Assembly (NCBI RefSeq): GCF_900103035.1
Contig: NZ_FMWO01000048.1
Coordinates: 186,001-250,000 of the forward strand
Length of the DNA: 64,000 nucleotides
Source: Nitrosomonas mobilis
GTDB taxonomy: Bacteria > Pseudomonadota > Gammaproteobacteria > Burkholderiales > Nitrosomonadaceae
Reading direction: 5' to 3'
Below are positions 34,199 to 43,570 of this stretch, one piece after another (position 1 is the first letter of the stretch; every line of letters begins with the position of its first letter). The translations under genes were made by a program, and so were the position numbers. The notes beneath the pieces were generated by a model that saw nothing but the letters and a program-made list of their open reading frames with translations, ran no database searches and was not told where the DNA came from.

Positions 34199-35386
34199 AT
34201 GCGGTATCAGGTCAAGGCGTTGATGGCCAAACAGGGAACCGTATCGCTGGAGCTGGAGGCGAGCAGTGAAGCTGAGGTTCGTGAGAAAATCAGTGCCCAG
34301 GGTGGAATGGTGCTCAGTGTGCGGCGAAATTTCTCAGAACTATTGCCGAGTTTCTCCAATACCCGTTTCCCCCTGCCCAATTTTTCACAGGAACTGCTCG
34401 CGTTACTGAACGCGGGGCTCAGTCTGGTAGAAAGTATCGAGACGCTGGCTGAAAAAGAAGAAGATAACGCGGTACGTGAACTGTTGCATAATCTGCTGAC
34501 ACGCCTATACGAAGGCATGACATTTTCACGTGTACTGGAATTTCACCCACAGGCATTTCCGGCGTTGTATGTTGCCACGGTACGGGCAAGCGAGCGCACG
34601 GGTGATCTTGCCGAAGCGTTGACACGTTACCTGGTTTATCAATCGCAAATGGACCTGGTGCGCAAAAAACTGGTGGGGGCGTCAATTTACCCCGTGCTGC
34701 TGTTGGTACTGGGTTTGTTGGTGGCAGTTTTCTTGCTGGTATTTGTCGTACCTAAATTCAGCGCAATCTACGAAGACATCGGCACGGATTTACCATGGAT
34801 GTCGATGCTGCTGATTCAGTGGGGGCATCTTGTGCAGGAAAATGGCTGGGTGCTGGCGGTTATTGCCACGGGAGTGCTGACTGTGATTGCTTATACCTTC
34901 TCCCAGCCACAGATTCGGGCACAGATGCTACAGGCGTTATGGCGAATTCCTGCTGTTGGTGAAAGAATGCGGGTATATCAACTTGCACGCTTCTACAAGA
35001 CGCTGGGCATGCTGCTTCGTGGCGGCATTCCGGTTACGCAGGCGCTGGAAATGGTCAGTAATCTGTTACAACCGCATTTTCGCCCCAGGGTAAAGATTGC
35101 CGCGACCCTGATTCGGGAAGGGAGAACCATTTCCGAGGCTATGCAAAGCGCCGAATTAACGACTGCGGTTGGCAGCCGCATGTTGCGTGTCGGAGAGCGC
35201 ACCGGCATGATGGGCGACATGATGGAGCGCATCGGCAATTTTCATGATGAAGAGATTAACCGATGGGTCGAGTGGACAACCAAGCTGATCGAGCCGCTGC
35301 TGATGGCGGTGATTGGAATCGTTATCGGAGGCATCATTATTCTTATGTATCTTCCCATTTTTGAGCTGGCGGGCAGTATTAATTGA
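34199..35386 (+). CDS. GspF/PilC-type inner membrane platform protein
   Basis: A 395-residue protein of the T2SSF family, with two homologous cytoplasmic domains. Transmembrane helices lie near 158-185, 205-225 and 362-385. The LLNAGLSLVESIETLAEKE segment near 68-86 and its repeat LLRGGIPVTQALEMV near 272 are typical. It anchors the ATPase and the pseudopilus at the inner membrane. Its last codon overlaps the start of the ATPase gene. Confidence 0.9.
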   Translation: MRYQVKALMAKQGTVSLELEASSEAEVREKISAQGGMVLSVRRNFSELLPSFSNTRFPLPNFSQELLALLNAGLSLVESIETLAEKEEDNAVRELLHNLLTRLYEGMTFSRVLEFHPQAFPALYVATVRASERTGDLAEALTRYLVYQSQMDLVRKKLVGASIYPVLLLVLGLLVAVFLLVFVVPKFSAIYEDIGTDLPWMSMLLIQWGHLVQENGWVLAVIATGVLTVIAYTFSQPQIRAQMLQALWRIPAVGERMRVYQLARFYKTLGMLLRGGIPVTQALEMVSNLLQPHFRPRVKIAATLIREGRTISEAMQSAELTTAVGSRMLRVGERTGMMGDMMERIGNFHDEEINRWVEWTTKLIEPLLMAVIGIVIGGIIILMYLPIFELAGSIN

Positions 35387-37074
35387 ATCAGACAGACACC
35401 ATTTTCTCAACCGCTCCGGCAATTGACCTGCAGCAGATTACGCTGGCACGCGAGCAATCCGCCGCTCGTGGAACTTCGTTGATCAAGGCGCTGGAAGAAG
35501 AATTTTCCGGTACACCAGAAGAACTGACGGCTGCACTTGGTAAGATGTTGTATATGCCGGTGCTGACCATGCAGGATTTGCACGCGGCAACAACGGCTTT
35601 TGACCTGTTACCTTTTGCCCAGTCGGTCAAGCAGGAATGTGTGTTGTTACAAAAGGATTCGACTTACTTACTGGCGGTCAGTGATCCGTTTCGTCCGGGT
35701 TTGCGCGCATGGGCAGAAGAATTCATCCCGGTGAACGCATTGTGGTATCTGGTACATCCGGCCGATCTGGCTGCATTTTTTGCCCAGCAGGAAGCCAGCA
35801 TGCGCGCGATGGACAATGTACTGCCCGCTTCACAGGAAAACCTGCTGCATGCCGGTATCGAGGAGCTGTCGCTCAAGACTATTCATGAAGGGACCAGTCA
35901 GGTCGTACGGCTGGTGCAGTCCACCTTATATGATGCACACAAATCCCAAGCCAGTGACATTCATCTTGAAACTGCGCCAGGTGCACTGTCGATCAAATAT
36001 CGCATCGATGGCGTTTTGTCAACGATTGGCGTGATGCAGGGCGCGGATCTTGCTGAACAGGTCATTTCGCGTATCAAGGTCATGTCCGATCTCGATATTG
36101 CCGAACGCCGCATTCCCCAGGATGGTCGTTTCAAGGTCAAAATTCAGGGGCGGGAGATTGATTTTCGCGTCTCTATCATGCCCAGTATTTTTGGTGAAGA
36201 TGCTGTGCTGCGGATACTTGACCGGCAAGCATTGACCGATCATGTTGATGGTTTGACGCTCAATCAACTTGGTTTTGACAGTGCGGCCATTGCCAGCATT
36301 CGCCGCCTCAGTTCCGAGCCTTATGGCATGCTGCTGGTGACAGGACCGACCGGCAGCGGCAAGACGACTTCTCTCTATGCCGCTATTTCGGAAGTCAATC
36401 ATGGTCATGACAAGATCATCACTATTGAGGATCCGATTGAATATCAATTGCCGGGTGTGCTGCAGATTCCCGTCAATGAAAAAAAGGGGCTGACGTTCGC
36501 GCGTGGCTTGCGTTCCATCCTGCGGCATGATCCCGATAAGATCATGGTCGGCGAAATCCGGGATGCCGAGACAGCCCAGATTGCCATTCAGGCGGCGCTC
36601 ACCGGTCATCTGGTATTTACTACGGTGCATGCCAATAATGTGTTTGACGTCATTGGCCGCTTTGCACACATGGGCGTGGATCCTTACAGCTTTGTTTCGG
36701 CGCTGAATGGCATCGTTGCGCAACGCCTGGTGCGGGTGTTGTGTTCGCATTGTACGGTGGCGGAGCAGCCTGATGATGTAATGATCGAGGTTTCCGGCAT
36801 ATCGCTGGAAGAAGCGAAACAGTATAACTTCCAGGTATCGAAAGGCTGTGGACAGTGCCGAGGGAGCGGCTATCGGGGACGTAATGCTATTGCGGAAATT
36901 TTACTGCTGAACGACGAAATCCGGGAGCTGATCGTTGCCCAGGCGCCGATTCGCCGCATCAAAGAGGCAGCACGCAATAACGGTACGCACTTCTTGCGTG
37001 AGGCAGCCCTGAATATGGTCAAATCCGGGCAAACGAGCTTACAGGAGGCGAACCGTGTCACGATTGTGGCGTGA
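35383..37074 (+). CDS. GspE/PilB-type secretion ATPase
   Basis: A 563-residue AAA-like ATPase that drives pseudopilus assembly. The N1E domain occupies the first 150 residues. The P-loop GPTGSGKTT lies near 320-328, the Asp box ITIEDPIEYQLPGV near 346, Walker B KIMVGEIRD near 386, and the His box LVFTTVHANN near 412. The tetracysteine zinc motif is CSHC near 455 and CGQC near 488. The start is TTG, overlapping the gspF stop in TTGA. Tetracysteine-bearing ATPases belong to type II secretion and type IV pilus systems. Confidence 0.92.
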   Translation: MNQTDTIFSTAPAIDLQQITLAREQSAARGTSLIKALEEEFSGTPEELTAALGKMLYMPVLTMQDLHAATTAFDLLPFAQSVKQECVLLQKDSTYLLAVSDPFRPGLRAWAEEFIPVNALWYLVHPADLAAFFAQQEASMRAMDNVLPASQENLLHAGIEELSLKTIHEGTSQVVRLVQSTLYDAHKSQASDIHLETAPGALSIKYRIDGVLSTIGVMQGADLAEQVISRIKVMSDLDIAERRIPQDGRFKVKIQGREIDFRVSIMPSIFGEDAVLRILDRQALTDHVDGLTLNQLGFDSAAIASIRRLSSEPYGMLLVTGPTGSGKTTSLYAAISEVNHGHDKIITIEDPIEYQLPGVLQIPVNEKKGLTFARGLRSILRHDPDKIMVGEIRDAETAQIAIQAALTGHLVFTTVHANNVFDVIGRFAHMGVDPYSFVSALNGIVAQRLVRVLCSHCTVAEQPDDVMIEVSGISLEEAKQYNFQVSKGCGQCRGSGYRGRNAIAEILLLNDEIRELIVAQAPIRRIKEAARNNGTHFLREAALNMVKSGQTSLQEANRVTIVA

Positions 37075-37918
37075 TCAATTAGCGGTTTTTCTGGCGCCCG
37101 ATCAGGTGATTGTCGCCGGGCAGTCACGTGGCTTCAAACCGTTTCCCTTGTTCCGGCAGCGCGTTATGTGCCCACAATTGGCTGATCCGACTACAAAGCC
37201 ATTGCCATGGGAATTACCGTTGCATCAGCTGGAACAGCTTATGGAACTCCTCAATACGCAGATCAAGGCTGGTAGCGACTTACGGATAACGCTGGCAGAT
37301 GATTTTGTGCGTTACGGAGTGATTGCGCCACAATCAGCTTTGGCGAGTCCTGACGAACTGATAACTTATGCCAGTTTTCAGATGCGCGAGACTTATGGGG
37401 ATCGTGTCGAAGAATGGGCACTGAGCATAAGTAGTTGGGATCCGCTGGATGGGGGCCTATGCGCTGGAGTTTCACTGGGGTTACTGGCGGCACTTGAGCA
37501 TTTTGCCGTACGCCACGAATTGAAACTTAAATATACCGAACCCTATCTAGCTGCAGCACTTGATTATTGGTCCAGGAAGCTGTCCAGCGAGCAGCTGTGG
37601 TTTGTGCTGATCGAAAACAATCGTTTCTGTCTGGCATCTATTCTGGCTGGACGTTGGCGGGGTATCCGCAATCAGCGGATTGTCGACAATCTTGAGCAGG
37701 AGCTGTTGTCCGCACTGGAACAGGAAGCAATCCTGTCTGGTCAGCCGGCTGATACTCGACCGCAACGGGTACAGGTATTTGCCCCTGCTACGATCGAATG
37801 GCAGCTACCGCAAGTACAGGGATGGTATTTTGAACGACTGATACAATCAGAACAGCCTGTTCCCGCCCAGTTCCCATTTACAGCATTGCCAGAAAGTCAA
37901 GTGAGCGCCTATGCGTAG
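37055..37918 (+). CDS. PilM/GspL-like cytoplasmic platform protein
   Basis: A 287-residue protein without a signal or membrane helix. It starts with GTG after a strong AGGAGG, overlapping the ATPase gene by 20 bases. The position, and segments LAVFLAPDQVIVAG near 9-22 and LDYWSRKLSSEQLWFVLIENNRF near 168-190, suggest an actin-like PilM or GspL cytoplasmic domain. Similarity by eye is weak, so this call rests mainly on gene order: PilM-, PilN-, PilO- and PilP-like genes follow one another. Confidence 0.55.
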   Translation: MSRLWRDQLAVFLAPDQVIVAGQSRGFKPFPLFRQRVMCPQLADPTTKPLPWELPLHQLEQLMELLNTQIKAGSDLRITLADDFVRYGVIAPQSALASPDELITYASFQMRETYGDRVEEWALSISSWDPLDGGLCAGVSLGLLAALEHFAVRHELKLKYTEPYLAAALDYWSRKLSSEQLWFVLIENNRFCLASILAGRWRGIRNQRIVDNLEQELLSALEQEAILSGQPADTRPQRVQVFAPATIEWQLPQVQGWYFERLIQSEQPVPAQFPFTALPESQVSAYA

Positions 37919-38447
37919 CCTTAAATTAACTTTCCCTTATCGAAAGCGACCAATAGGCGTGGTCGACTATCTGCTGCTGTTGTTAGGAATACTCGCACTG
38001 ATCGTGGTTTTCTTCCAACTTAAAATCACCATGGGCAAAATGGCTAAATGGGAAACGCGCGAAGCACAATTGCTCCAACAGCAAAAACAGCGTATCTCTC
38101 CCAGAGCTGCATCGACACGTGTCACTCAGGTCACCCAGCAGGAGGTGAAACAGGCGAGGGAAATTATCAGCTGGCTCAATCTACCGTGGGAACCGGTGTT
38201 TGATTCTCTGGAGCTGGCAGCCAGCAAAGATGTCTCATTACTGTCGCTACAACCTAACGCTGCCAATCGTGCCATTCGCATTTCAGGTGAGGCAAAGAAC
38301 CTGCAAGGGCTGGTTGAGTATGTTGAAGCGCTGGAACGGGAACCAGTTTTTAAAAATGCTCATCTGGTCAATTACCGCATTAGGCAGGATCACCCACAGC
38401 GCCCGGTCAATTTCCTGATTGCACTTACCTGGTTGGACTCCATTTAG
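37911..38447 (+). CDS. PilN/GspL-C-like inner membrane protein
   Basis: A 178-residue bitopic protein with a single transmembrane helix at about 20-41 (LLLLLGILALIVVFFQL), a coiled coil to about 80, and a C-terminal alpha/beta part with SISGEAKNLQGL-like features (IRISGEAKNLQGLVEYVEAL, near 121-140) typical of PilN-like ferredoxin folds. It overlaps the previous gene by eight bases. Confidence 0.65.
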   Translation: MRSLKLTFPYRKRPIGVVDYLLLLLGILALIVVFFQLKITMGKMAKWETREAQLLQQQKQRISPRAASTRVTQVTQQEVKQAREIISWLNLPWEPVFDSLELAASKDVSLLSLQPNAANRAIRISGEAKNLQGLVEYVEALEREPVFKNAHLVNYRIRQDHPQRPVNFLIALTWLDSI

Positions 38448-38449
38448 GC

Positions 38450-39004
38450 ATGGCGAAATTCAATTTCAGTCATTCACTGATCAGACTGCGCTGGCGTCTT
38501 GCGTGTTTGAGTAATGTCGGTAAGTTGGGTTTGGGTATGCTGGTGCTGGCGCTGGTAGTCTTATTCGCAGCGGTCCTGCCGCAGGAGCAAACCAAAAATA
38601 CATTGAAAAAGAAAGTAAAAACAGCGGAAAGTATACGAGCTGAGTTTCCGGAGCAGATCCAATTGAATGATGACCAGGCGCTGCAGGTGTTCTATGATTT
38701 TTTCCCACGCAGCGATTCTTCTCCATTCTGGATCAACGAACTGGACAAGATTGCCAAAAACCGGGGAGTTGAAGTCAGCCGGGGAGATTACCGTCTGGTG
38801 CTGGAAAAAGAGGCAAAGCTAGCGCGTTACGAAATCCAGCTGCCAGTGCGGGGCAGTTATCCCCAACTCCGGGCCTTCATTGCCGATGCACTGCAGGCAG
38901 TGCCTGCCCTGGCATTGGCGAGTGTTGTCATTAAACGTGAGAACATCCAGGCTGGCAGAATCGATGCCAGCCTGGGGATGTATCTATATTTGAATGATTA
39001 TTAA
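38450..39004 (+). CDS. PilO/GspM-like inner membrane protein
   Basis: A 184-residue bitopic protein with a transmembrane helix at about 25-45 (LGLGMLVLALVVLFAAVLP), a coiled coil, and a ferredoxin-like C-terminal domain (RYEIQLPVRGSYPQLRAFI near 125-143) typical of PilO and GspM. It starts two bases after the previous stop. It probably heterodimerises with the PilN-like protein. Confidence 0.65.
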   Translation: MAKFNFSHSLIRLRWRLACLSNVGKLGLGMLVLALVVLFAAVLPQEQTKNTLKKKVKTAESIRAEFPEQIQLNDDQALQVFYDFFPRSDSSPFWINELDKIAKNRGVEVSRGDYRLVLEKEAKLARYEIQLPVRGSYPQLRAFIADALQAVPALALASVVIKRENIQAGRIDASLGMYLYLNDY

Positions 39005-39066
39005 GTTTTTCTCTGTTTACCCTGTGCCGCTGCACGGCCTCGTTTTCTGCCATCCGGAACATAAGC

Positions 39067-39660
39067 ATGACTAACCCGCTAGTGCGTAAAATTGTCCTTT
39101 GGAGTGCGCTCGCTGCTACCTTGCTAGCAGTCATCGCGATAGACGAGGAACCGGAGGAATCGCGAGTAGATACCGCAGCAGAAGCGGTATTACCCACCCG
39201 CAATGTGGACAGGCGTACACGCGCTTCTGATAACCGGTCTAACCAGACACTTCCGGTTGATCAACTGGGGAAACGCACTTTCAAGGCAGAAGCGGATGAT
39301 ATTTTTGCTGTGAATTCCTGGCAGCCCCCACCCGTAAATGCAAGAAAAAAGGCAGGGGGGGATGAAGAGGATGAAGATGATCCCTTTTTTGTCGCCAGAA
39401 GAGCGAGTAAACCGCTTCCTGCACCCACACCTGTCGCGCCCCCATTAGCAATTAAATATCTGGGCCGGGTTAGCGATGGCCGTGTCACACGAGTATTTCT
39501 GGTACATCAGGAAAAGAATTATGCCACCAAAGTCGGAGAGCGGATCGACGGCCTATACCGTTTGGACAGTATCCGTGATGACGTCCTCGAATTGACTTAT
39601 CTGCCATTGGGAATCAAACAAAAGCTTGTCATTAATGAAAAAACGTCTGGAAAAACCTGA
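39067..39660 (+). CDS. PilP/GspC-like inner membrane protein
   Basis: A 197-residue protein with a membrane helix at about 7-22. A proline- and acid-rich linker follows (DEEDEDDPF near 99-107). The C-terminal beta-sandwich resembles the HR domain of GspC or PilP (IKYLGRVSDGRVTRVFLVHQ near 128-147, and GERIDGLYRLDSI near 157-169). This domain normally contacts the N0 domain of the secretin. Its stop overlaps the secretin start by one base. Confidence 0.65.
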   Translation: MTNPLVRKIVLWSALAATLLAVIAIDEEPEESRVDTAAEAVLPTRNVDRRTRASDNRSNQTLPVDQLGKRTFKAEADDIFAVNSWQPPPVNARKKAGGDEEDEDDPFFVARRASKPLPAPTPVAPPLAIKYLGRVSDGRVTRVFLVHQEKNYATKVGERIDGLYRLDSIRDDVLELTYLPLGIKQKLVINEKTSGKT

Positions 39661-41942
39661 TGAATGCTAGTAAACCCCTGTTGGTGCTTTTATTGCTTAT
39701 CTGGATGGCAGGTTGTGCGAGTTACACCACGAAGAACCCTGCTTTTTTACAGGGCAAGCAATTGATTACAGAGGGGCAGTTCGAAGCCGGTCTGGGTAAA
39801 TTGCAACAAGCCGCTGATGAAGAACCGGAAAATATCGAGATTCGCGTGGCCTTGGTGCGGGAACTGGATTCAGTGGCCGGACAATTGCTGCTCCAGGCAG
39901 ACAATGAACTGCTGACTGGTAATATCGACGCAGCCGAGCAGGCTTATCTGCGGGTTCTGGGAATTGCGCCGAATAATGAACGCGCCATTGCCGGACTGGA
40001 AGCGGCCGCAATCGACAGAAAGCATAACGGACTCGTCAAGCAGGCTAAAGAATATATGGCGAACGATCAGATCGAGGCGGCAGAAAAAATCATCCGCGGT
40101 GTTCTTGCCGAAAATCCGGCACAGGCTGACGCCAGGCAGCTGGTCAATGAACTGAGCGAACGTATCTCACGTGCTGAAATGTCGCAATTGTCACTGGTCT
40201 CGGCTTTCCGTCAGCCGATTACCATGGAATTTCGCGATGCACCGCTAAAAACCATTTTTGAACTAATTTCGCGTACCGCTGGTATCAATTTTATTTTTGA
40301 CCGCACTGTACAGCAGGAAGCCAAAACCTCAATTTTTGTACGTGATAATCCGATCGAGGATGTATTAAAGCTGATTCTGCTGACGAATCAGCTGGCGTAT
40401 AAGGTACTCAACGAAAATTCCCTGTTGATTTATCCGGATACGCCCGCTAAGCAAAAGGATTATCAGGAACTGGTCGTGCGCAGCTTTCACATCAATAATA
40501 CCGACGTCAAGCAGATGGTCGCGATGGTGCGCGGACTGGTCAAGGCACGAGATATCTATGTTAATGAACGCCTTAACCTGTTTATCATGCGCGACACACT
40601 GGAAATGATCCGGCTGGTGGAGCGGCTGGTGACGATCAACGATTTTCCCGATCCGGAAGTGATGCTGGAAGTTGAGGTGCTAGAAATCAACCGTAATAAC
40701 GCCTTGAAGCTTGGACCAGACATGCCAACACAAACCAGTTTTAGTTTTTTACCGGGAGTGGGTACGGCTGCCCCTGTCCTTGGTGCCGATGGGCTTCTTA
40801 AACTGACTCAAACCAGTATCGATGGGTTGCGTAATTTCTCTATTGCCAACCAAGTGTTGGTTGAATTCAGGAAAACTCTGACAGCTAATGACATATTGGC
40901 AAATCCGCGCATCCGCGTGAAGAGTCGGGAGAAAGCTAAAATTATGATCGGTGATAAAATTCCTATTTTCTCTTCAAACGCAACTTCAACCGGAGTTGTA
41001 TCGCAAAATGTCACTTTTCTTGACGTTGGGCTTAAGTTGGAGGTTGAGCCCGTTATCTCACCGAACAGCGAGGTTTCCATAAAAATTTTACTGGAAGTAA
41101 GTACGCTCGGAGCAAGAGAAACATCTGGCACTACTACCGCTTTCAGGATCGGCACTCGATCAGCTGAAACATTGCTTTTCTCGCGCGATGGCGAAACCCA
41201 GGTACTGGCAGGGCTGATTCAGGATCAGGATAGGAGAGGGCTTAGCGGGATAGCTGGCCTGGTAGATATACCGGTGCTGGGCAGATTGTTTGCCAGTCAA
41301 AATCTGACTCGCGATAAAACAGAGATAGTTCTGCTGATCACGCCGCGTATTGTGCGTAATGTGATTCAACCCAGCAATTTCGAGAGCGAGTTTCATTCCG
41401 GTACTGCCAGTGCGGCTGGGAATATTCCGGTCAACATTCGCAAAACCGCACCGCAATCGTTGAGTTTGCTGCCCAGCGGAGGCGCAGGTGGGCTGGGAGG
41501 GAGCAATGTATTCGGACAGGCATTGCGCTCTGGATCACGAGATAATGAGGAAACAGTCAATCCTTTTGAAGCTGCTGCAGCGCAGGCGCGCTCGCCGGTG
41601 CCGACACTTAACCTGCAAGCACCAGCCAGTGTGGCAATGGGACGGGAATTTACCGCCACGGTACGCCTGATCACGCAAAACACCCAGTTAACCGGCGAAG
41701 TTGATCTGGGTTATGACCAGAGCGCGCTTGAGCTGATGGATGGCGCCGAAAACTCGGGGTCGCGCACGCTTAAATTCGGTCGCGAACAGCCGACGGGTAT
41801 GACCAGTATTTTGCGTTTCAAAGTCATTGGGGCTAATACTGGCACAACCACTATTTCAGTTGATGGCGTGCGGGTACAGGATGAGAAGGGTGAAGCTGTC
41901 GAGATTCAGGCTCCTCCCGTAGCGAGTATAACGTTGCAGTAA
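39660..41942 (+). CDS. Lipoprotein secretin with TPR repeats and a C-terminal cohesin-like domain
   Basis: A 760-residue outer membrane pore protein. Residues 1-19 form a lipoprotein signal with WMAGC at the lipobox. TPR-like repeats cover about 30-155, an N0/STN domain about 185-255, and a single N1 domain about 265-335. The secretin core extends to about 565, with the typical VLAGLIQDQDR and GLVDIPVLGRLFAS segments. After a Gly-rich linker, residues 648-760 resemble a cohesin domain (PF00963-like beta-sandwich, TGEVDLGYDQSALEL near 680-694). Type II secretins carry N0 to N3; this one has only N0 and N1, closer to PilQ. The TPR and cohesin parts suggest protein-protein docking at both ends. 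Confidence 0.85.
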   Translation: MNASKPLLVLLLLIWMAGCASYTTKNPAFLQGKQLITEGQFEAGLGKLQQAADEEPENIEIRVALVRELDSVAGQLLLQADNELLTGNIDAAEQAYLRVLGIAPNNERAIAGLEAAAIDRKHNGLVKQAKEYMANDQIEAAEKIIRGVLAENPAQADARQLVNELSERISRAEMSQLSLVSAFRQPITMEFRDAPLKTIFELISRTAGINFIFDRTVQQEAKTSIFVRDNPIEDVLKLILLTNQLAYKVLNENSLLIYPDTPAKQKDYQELVVRSFHINNTDVKQMVAMVRGLVKARDIYVNERLNLFIMRDTLEMIRLVERLVTINDFPDPEVMLEVEVLEINRNNALKLGPDMPTQTSFSFLPGVGTAAPVLGADGLLKLTQTSIDGLRNFSIANQVLVEFRKTLTANDILANPRIRVKSREKAKIMIGDKIPIFSSNATSTGVVSQNVTFLDVGLKLEVEPVISPNSEVSIKILLEVSTLGARETSGTTTAFRIGTRSAETLLFSRDGETQVLAGLIQDQDRRGLSGIAGLVDIPVLGRLFASQNLTRDKTEIVLLITPRIVRNVIQPSNFESEFHSGTASAAGNIPVNIRKTAPQSLSLLPSGGAGGLGGSNVFGQALRSGSRDNEETVNPFEAAAAQARSPVPTLNLQAPASVAMGREFTATVRLITQNTQLTGEVDLGYDQSALELMDGAENSGSRTLKFGREQPTGMTSILRFKVIGANTGTTTISVDGVRVQDEKGEAVEIQAPPVASITLQ

Positions 41943-41971
41943 CATGGGAATGATAGTTTCTAAACGAGTTG

Positions 41972-42454
41972 ATGTTGCCGAAATCTAATAGCCGTGGTTT
42001 CACATTAATTGAGTTGATGATCGTGGTGGCCATCATGGCTATTTTAGCGTCTGCAGCCATGCCTTTGCAGGAGATGATGGTCAAACGGGAAAAGGAACAG
42101 GCGCTGCGGACTGCATTACGACAGATCCGTACCGCGATTGATGCCTATAAGTTGGCGGCTGACGAAGGCAGGGTAGAGAAAAAGGCGGATGAAACGGGTT
42201 ATCCCCGCAAGCTCGAAGATTTAGAGGCAGGAGTGCCGGATATCAAAACACCTGACAAGAAAAATATTTTTTTTATGCGTCGACTGCCACGTGATCCAAT
42301 GTTTGCCGATTCCGAAGTACCGGCGGCAGAAACCTGGGGCAAGCGCAGCTATGAAAGCCCGCCGGATAACCCCGATGAAGGAGACGACATATTTGATGTT
42401 TACTCTTTGTCGGAACAAAAGGGTTTGAACGGTATTCCCTATAACCAATGGTAG
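41972..42454 (+). CDS. GspG-like pseudopilin
   Basis: A 160-residue pseudopilin with leader MLPKSNSRG followed by FTLIELMIVVAIMAIL, including the conserved Glu at +5. The C-terminal part is acidic (NPDEGDDIFDVYS near 139-151), as in calcium-binding pseudopilins. A TTG immediately upstream is in frame, but the ATG is preferred. It starts 30 bases after the secretin stop. Confidence 0.85.
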   Translation: MLPKSNSRGFTLIELMIVVAIMAILASAAMPLQEMMVKREKEQALRTALRQIRTAIDAYKLAADEGRVEKKADETGYPRKLEDLEAGVPDIKTPDKKNIFFMRRLPRDPMFADSEVPAAETWGKRSYESPPDNPDEGDDIFDVYSLSEQKGLNGIPYNQW

Positions 42455-42846
42455 CTATGCTCAAGCGTTTAGCATTTCCTGTTGCACGAGGTTTTACTCT
42501 GATTGAGCTACTGGTGGTGATGGCAATCATCGCTACCTTATTGAGCATTGTGGCGCCTCGTTATTTCACATCGGTAGATCGTGCTAAGGAGACGGTCCTC
42601 AAGCAGAATCTCAGCATTATGCGCGATGCGATTGATAAATACTTTGCGGATACTGGCAAATACCCACAGGATCTGCAGCAGTTGGTTGATGAGCGTTATA
42701 TTCGCGCCATTCCAGTGGATCCCGTCACGGAGCAGCCGGTGTGGGCAGAAATACCGCCGCCTGATGAGGAAATGGAAGGAGTGTATGACGTCCGCACTAC
42801 TTCAGACAAGCAGGCGCTTGATGGAACTTTTTACGAGAAGTGGTAG
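42448..42846 (+). CDS. GspG-like pseudopilin
   Basis: A 132-residue pseudopilin with ARG|FTLIELLVVMAIIATLLS at the N-terminus (Glu at +5). It ends YEKW, with a DVRTTSDKQALDGT pattern like the preceding pseudopilin. The start codon overlaps the stop of the previous gene, so translation is coupled. A second ATG three codons later is possible. Confidence 0.85.
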   Translation: MVAMLKRLAFPVARGFTLIELLVVMAIIATLLSIVAPRYFTSVDRAKETVLKQNLSIMRDAIDKYFADTGKYPQDLQQLVDERYIRAIPVDPVTEQPVWAEIPPPDEEMEGVYDVRTTSDKQALDGTFYEKW

Positions 42847-42847
42847 G

Positions 42848-43453
42848 GTGATAAGCAGCTACCGGGAACAAGGGTACGTCTATATATGGACATTGTTTGC
42901 CACCCTGCTGGCAGGCGTGATGCTGGCGGCTGCCGGAGAGGTCTGGCAGACCACTTCCCAGCGGGAGAAAGAATTGGAGCTACTTTTTATCGGTGATCAG
43001 TTTCGTCTGGCCATCACGTCCTATCATGATGCTGCGCAGGTAACGACCGCCACCAGCCGTTACCCGGAAACACTGGAGCAGCTTCTTGAAGATAAGCGGG
43101 GACCCAAGCCACTGCGGCATTTGCGGAAAATTTTTTTTGATCCGATGACCAACAGTTTTGAATGGGGATTGATCGAACAGGAAAATGGAGGAATTACAGG
43201 AGTGTATAGTCTGGCTACAACGCAACCAATAAAACGAGCAGGATTTCCGGAGGATTATACCAAATTTGAAAAAGCCAAAAGCTATCAGGACTGGCGGTTT
43301 GTACATGCCGGAGCAGTAGCGAAAGATGCCGGTCGCGCGCAAGAAAAGACCCAGGAAAGGCCTGCTAATCCTTTTGAGCAACTTGGCACTCAACCCGCCG
43401 ATAATCCATTCTCTCAATCCCCACCAGCAGAGAATATCAATCCATTCCAATGA
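42848..43453 (+). CDS. Minor pseudopilin-like protein without the +5 glutamate
   Basis: A 201-residue protein that begins SSYREQGYVYIWTLFATLL. The hydrophobic helix follows an EQG|YVYIW site where the usual +5 glutamate is absent (Trp), as seen in GspK-type minor pseudopilins. A globular part contains RYPETLEQLLEDKRGPKPLR near 70-89. The tail is Pro-, Asn- and Gln-rich (NPFEQ, NPFSQ, NINPFQ). The GTG at 42848 directly follows the previous stop; an ATG at 42821 inside the preceding gene is an alternative. Confidence 0.7.
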   Translation: MISSYREQGYVYIWTLFATLLAGVMLAAAGEVWQTTSQREKELELLFIGDQFRLAITSYHDAAQVTTATSRYPETLEQLLEDKRGPKPLRHLRKIFFDPMTNSFEWGLIEQENGGITGVYSLATTQPIKRAGFPEDYTKFEKAKSYQDWRFVHAGAVAKDAGRAQEKTQERPANPFEQLGTQPADNPFSQSPPAENINPFQ

Positions 43454-43570
43454 TAGCTCCGTAAACCTGTTGGGATAATTTCGATATGCCGTAAAATAAG
43501 AACCAAGCGGATATAGGTCGGGTCTCAAACAGGTATTGAGCACTACTAAGGTTGAAATAAGGTTAACTAG

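Noticed and set aside
36019-36750. A 243-codon minus-strand open frame
   Set aside because: It lies wholly inside the well-supported secretion ATPase gene and has no recognisable motif.
42980-43543. A 187-codon minus-strand open frame
   Set aside because: It is antisense to the minor pseudopilin-like gene and has low-complexity, non-coding character.
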